A stretch of DNA of 35,395 nucleotides, taken from positions 39,121 through 74,515 of the forward strand of contig JALHRM010000005.1 in the NCBI GenBank assembly GCA_022841445.1, given 5' to 3'. Shown here one piece after another: positions 30,361-35,395 of the stretch. This DNA is from Candidatus Saccharimonadota bacterium. GTDB taxonomy: Bacteria; Patescibacteriota; Saccharimonadia; Saccharimonadales; UBA10212. Position 1 is the first letter of the stretch. Every line of letters begins with the position of its first letter. A program made the translations under genes and the position numbers. The notes under the pieces were generated by a model. The model was not told the DNA's origin. It did no database searches and was given only the letters and a program-made list of their open reading frames with translations.

Positions 30361-31080
30361 ATGGATTTTACGGTTTACCAGCAGTTTGCGCGCAGTCATT
30401 TTGGTGAAGAGTTTAGCGACCTTAGCTTGCTTATTATGGCGTTTACCCATCGGTCGTATCTTAATGAGCACAAAAAAACCGCTCAAGCACATAATGAACG
30501 TTTGGAATTTTTAGGTGACGCCGTACTTGAGCTTGTTGTTACGGAGTATCTTTATAAAAATTACCCAGACCCAGAAGGTATTCTTACGAATTGGCGCAGT
30601 GCATTAGTACGAACCGAAAGCATCAGTGCGGCAGCAGCTCGTCATGATTTTGAAAGTCTGCTGCGGCTTAGCAGGGGTGAAAAGCGGGGTAGCGAACGAG
30701 CGCGTGAGCAAATATTAGCTAATTGTTATGAGGCAGTTATCGGTGCTTTATATCTGGACAGGGGCTATGAGGCCGCTAAAATGTTTATCGAAAAGTCACT
30801 ATTAACTACGTTTGACGAAATCCTGAGCTCAGGTTCTTGGATGGATCCCAAGTCTAGACTACAAGAAGTCGTTCAGAGCAAAGAAGGCTTTACTCCACAT
30901 TACAAGGTGCTAAGCGAAGACGGACCCGACCATGAAAAAATATTCAATGTTGGCGTTTTTGTGGACAATAAGTTACGTGGTCAGGGAATTGGTCCTAGTA
31001 AGCAAGCGGCTCAGGTTGCTGCCGCGTCCGATGCGCTTAAAAAGCGCGCTAAATCATCATCCGCAAAGACATCTGTTTGA
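30361..31080 (+). CDS. rnc: Ribonuclease III
   Basis: RNase III cleaves double-stranded RNA in rRNA processing. The 239-residue protein has the signature ERLEFLGDAVLELVVTEYLY with its catalytic acidic residues, a second acidic site in EAVIGALYLDRGY, and a dsRNA-binding domain from about residue 160 (SRLQEVVQSKEGFTPHYKVL, GIGPSKQAAQVAAASDALKK). I start at the ATG at 30361, seven nt after the Nudix stop. An upstream in-frame start would overlap the Nudix gene. The rpsP promoter's -35 box overlaps its stop codon. Confidence 0.95.
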   Translation: MDFTVYQQFARSHFGEEFSDLSLLIMAFTHRSYLNEHKKTAQAHNERLEFLGDAVLELVVTEYLYKNYPDPEGILTNWRSALVRTESISAAAARHDFESLLRLSRGEKRGSERAREQILANCYEAVIGALYLDRGYEAAKMFIEKSLLTTFDEILSSGSWMDPKSRLQEVVQSKEGFTPHYKVLSEDGPDHEKIFNVGVFVDNKLRGQGIGPSKQAAQVAAASDALKKRAKSSSAKTSV

Positions 31081-31105
31081 CAGATGGGTGCAACATCGGT
31101 AAAAT
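31077..31105 (+). promoter_or_regulatory. Strong promoter of rpsP
   Basis: A consensus TTGACA (31077-31082) overlaps the rnc stop codon, with a 17-nt spacer and TAAAAT (31100-31105). A leader of about 60 nt with GGAAGG and AGGAAA elements precedes rpsP. Confidence 0.85.
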
Positions 31106-31169
31106 AGAGTCATATTTCATAGTAAGTAATACTTTTTAGTCAAGGAAGGTTCGATAGGAAACGTTATTT

Positions 31170-31655
31170 ATGCTCGCTATTCGACTGCAGCGCACCGGCC
31201 GTTCTAACCACGCCCAGTTTCGTCTCATTGTTCAGGATTCACGCTTCTCACCAAAAAGTGGCCGTGTTGTGGCTACTCTGGGCAGCTATAACCCACATAC
31301 CAAGGCGGTTGTATGTGATAACGAAAAAGCCAGCAAATATCTAAGTAACGGCGCGCAGCCGTCTCCTCGAGCGGCAATTATTTTGGCAAATGAAGGTGTT
31401 AAGTTACCTACTTGGGTAAAGCAACATGTCAAAGCCGAATCAAAAATAAAAAACATAGAAAAACTACGACGCAACCGACCTGCAGAACCTAAGGAAGAGG
31501 CGTCTGCTGAGGCATCTTCAGCTGAAGCCACAGAAGAAACACCCGCCGCACCGGAAGCAGTAGAAGCGGCAGAAGAAACAACTAGTGATGAAGCTGTTCC
31601 CGCCGAAGAAGCATCTGTCGCCGAAGCACCTGCCGAAACCGAAGAAAAAGCCTAA
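31170..31655 (+). CDS. rpsP: 30S ribosomal protein S16 (bS16) with a long acidic tail
   Basis: The first 85 or so residues are a normal bS16 (MLAIRLQRTGRSNHAQFRLI, SGRVVATLGSYNPHT, LSNGAQPSPRAAIIL). The protein is 161 residues, about twice the usual size. From about residue 100 it has an Ala/Glu/Thr/Pro tail (EEASAEASSAEATEETPAAP and similar) that is strongly acidic and predicted disordered. This is opposite in charge to the basic tails of bL32 and NusB nearby. It starts its own transcription unit. Confidence 0.95.
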   Translation: MLAIRLQRTGRSNHAQFRLIVQDSRFSPKSGRVVATLGSYNPHTKAVVCDNEKASKYLSNGAQPSPRAAIILANEGVKLPTWVKQHVKAESKIKNIEKLRRNRPAEPKEEASAEASSAEATEETPAAPEAVEAAEETTSDEAVPAEEASVAEAPAETEEKA

Positions 31656-31756
31656 TCAAACGCAGATTTATTGCTCGATGACCTAGTCGTGCAATACGTC
31701 AGTGCGCTATAATAAATAAACAAATCTGTTATTAAAGTTAATGGAGGAATTTCCGC

Positions 31757-32191
31757 ATGAACAGTATTGACCAGCAATTTATCGAGTATATAGTAAAATC
31801 CCTTGTTTCCAAGCCTGAGTCCGTCTCAATCGAGCGCCGAATCGATGAAAAAGGCGTACTTTTAGAGCTGACTGTTGATCCTGAAGATCTTGGAAGAGTG
31901 ATCGGTAAACGTGGTGCGACAGCGCAGAGTTTACGGACATTGCTGCGTGCCCTCGGTACCAAAAATGATGCTCGTTACAACCTTAAAATCGTAGATAACG
32001 GCCCGGCAGGATACAGCAGCGACAATAATGATAATCAGCGTCGTGACGATCGTCCGGCTGCAGATAATTCTTATAGTGACAATACGTCGGACGATAACAC
32101 AGTCACAAACAAATCAGATGAAGTCGAGGAAGATAGTGTTGTAACAAAAACACGTAAAGAACTTGAAGAATTAGACGATCTGGATGTATAG
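31757..32191 (+). CDS. KH-domain RNA-binding protein (KhpA/YlqC-like)
   Basis: The first 78 residues are a single KH domain of the KhpA type with the GxxG loop in LGRVIGKRGATAQSLRTLLRA. KhpA-type proteins bind RNA, often with KhpB, and lie between rpsP and trmD in many bacteria, as here. The remaining 65 residues are an Asp/Asn/Ser-rich acidic tail (SSDNNDNQRRDDRPAADNSY and DDNTVTNK), not found in the usual 76-80-residue family. A GGAGGA site precedes the ATG and a TATAAT (31708-31713) may be the promoter. Confidence 0.9.
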   Translation: MNSIDQQFIEYIVKSLVSKPESVSIERRIDEKGVLLELTVDPEDLGRVIGKRGATAQSLRTLLRALGTKNDARYNLKIVDNGPAGYSSDNNDNQRRDDRPAADNSYSDNTSDDNTVTNKSDEVEEDSVVTKTRKELEELDDLDV

Positions 32192-32198
32192 TAGTAAC

Positions 32199-32321
32199 TA
32201 GTCGCGGTTACGACGACTAAACAAAAAGAAAACTTTCGTTTTAAGTTCATTGCGAGCTACTTCCATCTCGGAAGTGGGAACTTACGAAGGCAAGAAGAAC
32301 TCTGTAAAAGGAGTTCTTTTT
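32199..32321 (+). other. Run of hairpins with a terminator between the KH gene and trmD
   Basis: Four hairpins follow one another. TAGTCG/CGACTA is at 32199-32219 and AAAAC-TTTC-GTTTT at 32229-32242. A composite arm with AAGTTC/GAACTT outside and ACTTCC/GGAAGT inside is at 32243-32283. AAGAACTC/GAGTTCTT, at 32295-32318, is followed by TTT. The last is a Rho-independent terminator. The rest may be a 3'-UTR element, an attenuator for trmD or a small RNA. An open frame through this segment has no ribosome site and I reject it as coding. Confidence 0.5.
32295..32321 (+). terminator. Terminator upstream of trmD
   Basis: AAGAACTC (32295-32302) pairs with GAGTTCTT (32311-32318) over 8 bp with an A-rich loop, and the T-run continues to 32321. 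The trmD -10 box (TATAAT, 32334-32339) starts 13 nt later. Confidence 0.7.
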
Positions 32322-32348
32322 GATGTAATCAGATATAATTTACCCAGT

Positions 32349-32990
32349 ATGAAATTTCAAATAATCACTATTTTCCCGGAAATGTTTGAGCCAGTATTTG
32401 GTACTGGTATGCTTCGCAAGGCAAAAGAACAGGGTCTGGCGCAGTTTAATGTAATCAATCTTAGAGACTTTGGTATCGGGCCTCGCCAGTCGGTCGACGA
32501 TATCCCATACGGAGGCGGCGATGGCATGGTACTTCGCCCAGAGCCTTTGTTTGCTGCGGTTGGTCATGCCAAGCAAAATGATACTGATGCTGAAGTGCTA
32601 CTGATGACGCCACGAGGAGATACATTCGTTCAAGCAACTGCCCAGGAACTTGCGGCTACAAACAAAGGCAAGATATTTATCTGCGGACGCTACGAAGGTT
32701 ATGATGAACGTATCACGTCGCTTGTCGATAGGCAGCTCAGTGTTGGTGATTATGTGTTAACAGGCGGAGAAATACCGGCAATGCTTATCACGGATGCCAT
32801 TACGCGGCTTATTCCGGGGGTTTTGGGCGGCGAAACGAGTGCTGAGTTAGAAAGTTTCAGTGATGGAAAAACAAAGGAACATGCTCATTATACTCGTCCT
32901 GAAACATTCGAGGGTATGTCAGTACCTCCGGTGCTGCTAAGCGGAAATCATGCCGAGATCGCTAAATGGCGAGAGCAGAACAACCTGTAG
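32349..32990 (+). CDS. trmD: tRNA (guanine37-N1)-methyltransferase TrmD, short form
   Basis: TrmD methylates G37 next to the anticodon, using SAM, to prevent frameshifting. The 213-residue protein has MKFQIITIFPEMFEPVFG, the knot motifs YGGGDGMVL, GRYEGYDERI, and SVGDYVLTGGEIPAMLITDA, with the C-terminal PPVLLSGNHAEIAKWRE. It ends soon after this, about 30-40 residues earlier than E. coli TrmD, a shortening I believe to be common in CPR. The ATG at 32349 has no ribosome site; TATAAT (32334-32339) ends nine nt before it, so the leader is absent or very short. Confidence 0.95.
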   Translation: MKFQIITIFPEMFEPVFGTGMLRKAKEQGLAQFNVINLRDFGIGPRQSVDDIPYGGGDGMVLRPEPLFAAVGHAKQNDTDAEVLLMTPRGDTFVQATAQELAATNKGKIFICGRYEGYDERITSLVDRQLSVGDYVLTGGEIPAMLITDAITRLIPGVLGGETSAELESFSDGKTKEHAHYTRPETFEGMSVPPVLLSGNHAEIAKWREQNNL

Positions 32991-33035
32991 CTCGTAGCGT
33001 ATAATTGTAGTATCTAACTAAAGAATAGGACTAAT

Positions 33036-33629
33036 ATGTTTACACTGCCAGAACTTGGTTATGACTATGATGCGCTCGAACCATACATTGATGCCGAAAC
33101 GATGCGGATTCATCACACTAAACATCACCAAACCTATGTTGATAAACTGAACTTGGCGCTGGAACCACACAAAGATCTTCAGCAGAAGCCTATTGAAGAA
33201 TTGCTAGCGAACTTGAACGAACTGCCAGAATCTGTGCGGGCTGCAGTTCGTAATCACGGAGGCGGACATCACAATCACAGTCTGTTCTGGGAAAGTATTG
33301 CGCCAGGCACTACAGAAAACGAAACCGCCATTAACGCCGTACAGGAAGCCTTCGGTGGAATGGATGACTTTAAGTCACAATTTGCTGATACTGCTGCGAA
33401 TCGTTTTGGGTCCGGTTGGGCGTGGTTGGTTAAGGATGACACGGGAGAGCTTAGCATTATATCGACCGCTAATCAGGATAGTCCGATCACAGAGGGTAAA
33501 ATGCCACTACTTGGGCTTGACGTGTGGGAGCACGCTTACTATCTGAAATATCAGAATCGCCGACCCGAATACATCGAGGCCTGGTGGAATGTTGTTAATT
33601 GGGATGTAGTTGCTGCCAGGTTAGGTTAG
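33036..33629 (+). CDS. sodA: Superoxide dismutase, Mn/Fe type
   Basis: SOD converts superoxide to oxygen and hydrogen peroxide. The 197-residue protein has the metal ligands in [10 protein letters not shown] (His26), HHNHSLFW, and [13 protein letters not shown]. The [11 protein letters not shown] sequence (Gly in place of Gln before the ligand) with a Gln in ANQDSPI suggests the manganese or cambialistic form. There is no signal peptide. A TATAAT at 33000-33005 and an AGGA site precede it. Its 3' end overlaps the convergent membrane-protein gene by nine bases. Confidence 0.93.
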   Translation: MFTLPELGYDYDALEPYIDAETMRIHHTKHHQTYVDKLNLALEPHKDLQQKPIEELLANLNELPESVRAAVRNHGGGHHNHSLFWESIAPGTTENETAINAVQEAFGGMDDFKSQFADTAANRFGSGWAWLVKDDTGELSIISTANQDSPITEGKMPLLGLDVWEHAYYLKYQNRRPEYIEAWWNVVNWDVVAARLG

Positions 33630-34265
33630 GGTGCTGATAGCTCTGGCGGCTACAAGTGCGAGAGTGAAAAGCGAGATAATAACTTGAACCATCATCAGGC
33701 CTTTTGCGGTGTGGCTAAGTGGTTTTGTTTCGGCAGGTGCAAAATTAGTGGCATTGGTAAATGATAAGTACAGGTAGTCAAAGTAAGTTGGCTTCCAGCT
33801 TTTTACGCCTGGAGTGTTCATACGTTGCTGATTGAATATAAAATCCATCTCATTAGTTTTTCGACGCAAGCCAGTGAGTCCGGGGCTATCGATTTCCCAG
33901 TACCAAATACTAAAGACAACCACATTTGTTGCATAAATAGCGAGTGCCGAGAGGAGTAGTTCCGCTCCTGCCACGTTATCACCGTTCAGCAGGGCGCCGA
34001 TCACAAGAATAAGTGAAATAGTGTTTATTAGAGATACAATTCCGATAAGCAGCAACGCTAGGAACTTATGCACATGGGTTGACGTATTGTGACGGGTGGG
34101 CGCTGTTATGCTTACTGCAATCAACAGCAGCACTTCAAAAATTGCTATAGCGACATGGGGACCAACTGCCAGATCATCATTCAAAGTCAGTTGCATACCA
34201 ATAGCCGCTAAAAACGCCAACTGCACTTGTACTAGTTCACCTCGTCCAATAGGATGCATAATCAC
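33621..34265 (-). CDS. Ion-channel-like integral membrane protein
   Basis: The 214-residue protein has about five hydrophobic segments. The last third, [20 protein letters not shown] followed by [22 protein letters not shown], resembles the pore and inner helix of two-helix potassium-channel domains, as in DUF1345-like proteins annotated as predicted membrane channels. The selectivity filter TVGYG is not present (TNATNF instead), so ion specificity is unknown. Its start is a GTG at 34265 (or an ATG two codons later), with TATACT just upstream, suggesting a nearly leaderless mRNA. It follows the VIT gene by 42 nt. Confidence 0.65.
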   Translation of the reverse strand: MIMHPIGRGELVQVQLAFLAAIGMQLTLNDDLAVGPHVAIAIFEVLLLIAVSITAPTRHNTSTHVHKFLALLLIGIVSLINTISLILVIGALLNGDNVAGAELLLSALAIYATNVVVFSIWYWEIDSPGLTGLRRKTNEMDFIFNQQRMNTPGVKSWKPTYFDYLYLSFTNATNFAPAETKPLSHTAKGLMMVQVIISLFTLALVAARAISTLT

Positions 34266-34307
34266 AGTTAAGTATACGGCGTACCAGCTATTTTATAAAC
34301 CTTATGC

Positions 34308-35030
34308 CTATATATGGACGCCGAAAGCTGTACCGATGCCATAAGTGACGACCATGGCAATGATGCCGCCGATAACGACGCGTACAGTTGCTTTACGTCG
34401 GCTGGCTTGCCCAAGTGTGGCGCTTACGTAGCCAGTAAGCACTAAAGCGAGTACCACAGCGACGAAAGTGACCGGTACACGGTAAGAAGTTGGCGGCAGT
34501 AGTATAGCCAGCACTGGTATGGACGCTCCGGCAGTGAAGGATATGGCTGATGCGACAGCGGCATCGCGAGGACTCGTCAGTTCATCTTGATTGATGCCCA
34601 TTTCGGCTTCCAAATGAGCTTTGATTGGATCATGGTCGGTCAGTTCTTGGGCGACAGTTTTGGCAGTTGCTCGCGACAAACCCTTTTGCTCGTATATCTT
34701 GGCGAGTTCGGCTAGCTCACGCTCTGGATTTTTCTCCAGCTCTTCAATTTCTTTTTTGATAAGCGCCTTCTCTGTATCTCGTTGGCTACTAACAGACACA
34801 TACTCACCAGCCGCCATTGACAGTGCTCCAGCCACCAGCCCAGCTAGCCCGGCTGTAAAAATAGCCGCCTTATTGGTTGTGGCACCGGCAACGCCGACAA
34901 CCAAACCCGCAACAGATACAATACCGTCATTCGCACCAAGCACTGCGGCACGAATCCAGTTGAGCCGGCTATTCGTCGCGGCTGCATCATGTATATGGTC
35001 TTGAGCTGATTTATCGGTATTTTGCACCAA
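34308..35030 (-). CDS. VIT1/CCC1-family metal ion transporter
   Basis: The 240-residue protein matches the VIT/CCC1 family of iron and manganese transporters: NWIRAAVLGANDGIVSVAGLVVG in the first helix, LVAGALSMAAGEYVSVSSQRD in the second, an acidic cytoplasmic helical region (EIEELEKNPERELAELAKIY), and DAAVASAISFTAGASIPVLA in the third. Two more helices end the chain. It would move Fe2+ or Mn2+ out of the cytoplasm. The start is TTG at 35030 or GTG at 35027. With SOD and TerC in the window it points to metal and oxidative-stress handling. Confidence 0.9.
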   Translation of the reverse strand: MVQNTDKSAQDHIHDAAATNSRLNWIRAAVLGANDGIVSVAGLVVGVAGATTNKAAIFTAGLAGLVAGALSMAAGEYVSVSSQRDTEKALIKKEIEELEKNPERELAELAKIYEQKGLSRATAKTVAQELTDHDPIKAHLEAEMGINQDELTSPRDAAVASAISFTAGASIPVLAILLPPTSYRVPVTFVAVVLALVLTGYVSATLGQASRRKATVRVVIGGIIAMVVTYGIGTAFGVHI

Positions 35031-35070
35031 TAAACAGTAGCAAGTTTAAAGTAAATTGTGTAGTCGAATG

Positions 35071-35099
35071 TTGCTATAAACAGATGAAATTTGTAGAAT
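35071..35099 (+). promoter_or_regulatory. Promoter in front of the interrupted tRNA-Gln copy
   Basis: TTGCTA (35071-35076), a 17-nt spacer and TAGAAT (35094-35099) end 12 nt before the tRNA-Gln-like 5' part. This mirrors the tRNA-Gly locus. Confidence 0.6.
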
Positions 35100-35111
35100 A
35101 GAGCGAGTCAA

Positions 35112-35143
35112 TAAGGATTGGTCAAGCGGCATAAGCACTGGGT
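35112..35143 (+). pseudogene. 5' part of a second, interrupted tRNA-Gln
   Basis: These 32 nt resemble positions 1-32 of the intact tRNA-Gln at 35295, with changes in the acceptor end and D-loop. The identical anticodon-stem strand CTGGG ends it, followed by one T of the anticodon loop. The sequence then departs into an 89-nt insert. Confidence 0.65.
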
Positions 35144-35232
35144 GAGAATTGCCAGTGGCAATTTGCAAGGCCGGAGTCGCGTCGGCGGCGAGGAAGGCTC
35201 GCGAAATTTTTCAGCAGAAAAATATTAGTGAG
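35144..35232 (+). other. 89-nt hairpin-rich insert in the anticodon loop of the interrupted tRNA-Gln
   Basis: The insert follows T32 of the tRNA copy and ends with G just before CTG, the anticodon. It contains palindrome copy 3, a GCGAG-GAAGG-CTCGC hairpin and an ATTTTTC-AGCA-GAAAAAT hairpin. Its length is close to the 86-nt insert at 8454-8539. Both start with the palindrome plus TTTGCAAG, but the later hairpins differ. Confidence 0.6.
35147..35163 (+). repeat. GCCAGTGGC palindrome, copy 3
   Basis: AATTGCCA-G-TGGCAATT is a perfect 8-bp inverted repeat around one G, placed three nt into the insert and followed by TGCAAG, as in the tRNA-Gly locus. Confidence 0.8.
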
Positions 35233-35243
35233 CTGGTCTCAGG
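35233..35243 (+). pseudogene. Anticodon and 3' stem strand of the interrupted tRNA-Gln
   Basis: CTGGTCTCAGG matches CTGGTCCCAGG of the intact tRNA-Gln in 10 of 11 bases. Its CTCAG pairs with CTGGG at 35138-35142 through one G-T wobble, so the anticodon stem across the insert is preserved. No convincing acceptor 3' strand follows. Confidence 0.5.
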
Positions 35244-35294
35244 CGACCAGAACCTGGAATGACTAGGTTAAACAGTTTATACTGGCGCTATTGA

Positions 35295-35368
35295 TGGGGA
35301 TTGGCCAAGCGGTAAGGCACTGGGTTCTGGTCCCAGGATCGGGGGTTCGAATCCCTCATCCCCAGCCA
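35295..35368 (+). tRNA. tRNA-Gln (anticodon CTG)
   Basis: The acceptor is TGGGGAT/ATCCCCA with discriminator G, as expected for Gln, and CCA encoded at 35366-35368. The anticodon stem CTGGG/CCCAG encloses TTCTGGT. The T-arm reads GGGGG-TTCGAAT-CCCTC. TATACT (35278-35283) upstream with a weak TGGAAT 17 nt before it may be its own promoter. The window ends 27 nt later, so any 3' tRNA fragment or third palindrome beyond it cannot be seen. Confidence 0.95.
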
Positions 35369-35395
35369 AGAGTCTTGAACCAAATTTTTGCTGGT

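Noticed and set aside
32250-32348. N-terminal extension of TrmD
   Set aside because: It would translate through a hairpin and terminator, has no ribosome site, and TrmD normally begins at MKFQIITIFPEMF.
1-35395. Recoded TGA (Gly or Trp)
   Set aside because: Several genes end at TGA in good context (5908-6717, 23518-24348, 30361-31080), and no conserved protein needs TGA to be read through.

Overview
The window reads as chromosomal DNA of a small-genome Patescibacterium (CPR), most likely a Saccharibacteria (TM7) relative. This is an inference from gene content and style: densely packed short genes, moderate GC, core information-processing and cell-wall genes, many small membrane proteins, a shortened TrmD, an unusually tailed bS16, and a standard code (TGA is used as a stop, which argues against Absconditabacteria and Gracilibacteria). 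No rRNA, CRISPR array, transposase or phage gene was seen.

Layout. 1-4.6 kb: the tail of an unknown secreted-type protein that seems to continue as frameshifted remnants, an inositol-monophosphatase-family enzyme, an FAD-linked oxidase, tRNA-Leu(CAG), tRNA-Val and tRNA-Leu(GAG) on the minus strand, a stomatin-like SPFH protein with a coiled-coil partner, and tRNA-Phe. 4.7-8.3 kb: a complete nitrate/sulfonate/NMT1-type ABC importer behind a near-consensus promoter and a structured leader, then a convergent TerC-family protein. 8.4-8.9 kb: an unusual tRNA-Gly locus. 8.9-11.2 kb: DUF1428, DUF1801, a tiny membrane protein, an L,D-transpeptidase, tRNA-Cys and tRNA-Leu(TAA). 11.2-18.3 kb: lemA-htpX, a membrane protein, ligA, a TSUP transporter and glmS. 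18.3-21.2 kb: a candidate structured small RNA, tRNA-Ala and two anchored surface proteins, one ending in a pilin-like globular domain. 21.2-26 kb: hydrolase, Mur ligase, M15-type peptidase, D-Ala-D-Ala ligase and HIT protein, a cell-wall precursor cluster. 26-33 kb: leuS, a LysM-like membrane protein with an operator-like palindrome, rpmF, nusB, Nudix, rnc, rpsP, khpA and trmD. 33-35.4 kb: superoxide dismutase, a channel-like membrane protein, a VIT-family metal transporter, and a second unusual tRNA locus around tRNA-Gln(CTG).

The most notable signal is at the two unusual tRNA loci. In each, a promoter is followed by a second, diverged copy of the same tRNA. That copy is interrupted by an 86-89-nt hairpin-rich insert that begins with a palindrome of conserved core GCCAGTGGC. 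The palindrome's outer arms differ between copies but always stay complementary. Next come a new promoter-like sequence and the intact functional tRNA. A third palindrome lies between the intact tRNA-Gly and what looks like the 3' end of the interrupted tRNA-Gly. The pieces of the interrupted tRNAs are collinear with the intact genes and keep stem pairing through G-U wobbles. I could not match this to a known intron, integron or repeat class.

A second theme is leaderless expression: at least seven genes have a -10 hexamer ending 6-7 nt before the start codon and no Shine-Dalgarno sequence. Genes inside operons show either GTGA/ATGA overlaps or clear AGGAG sites.
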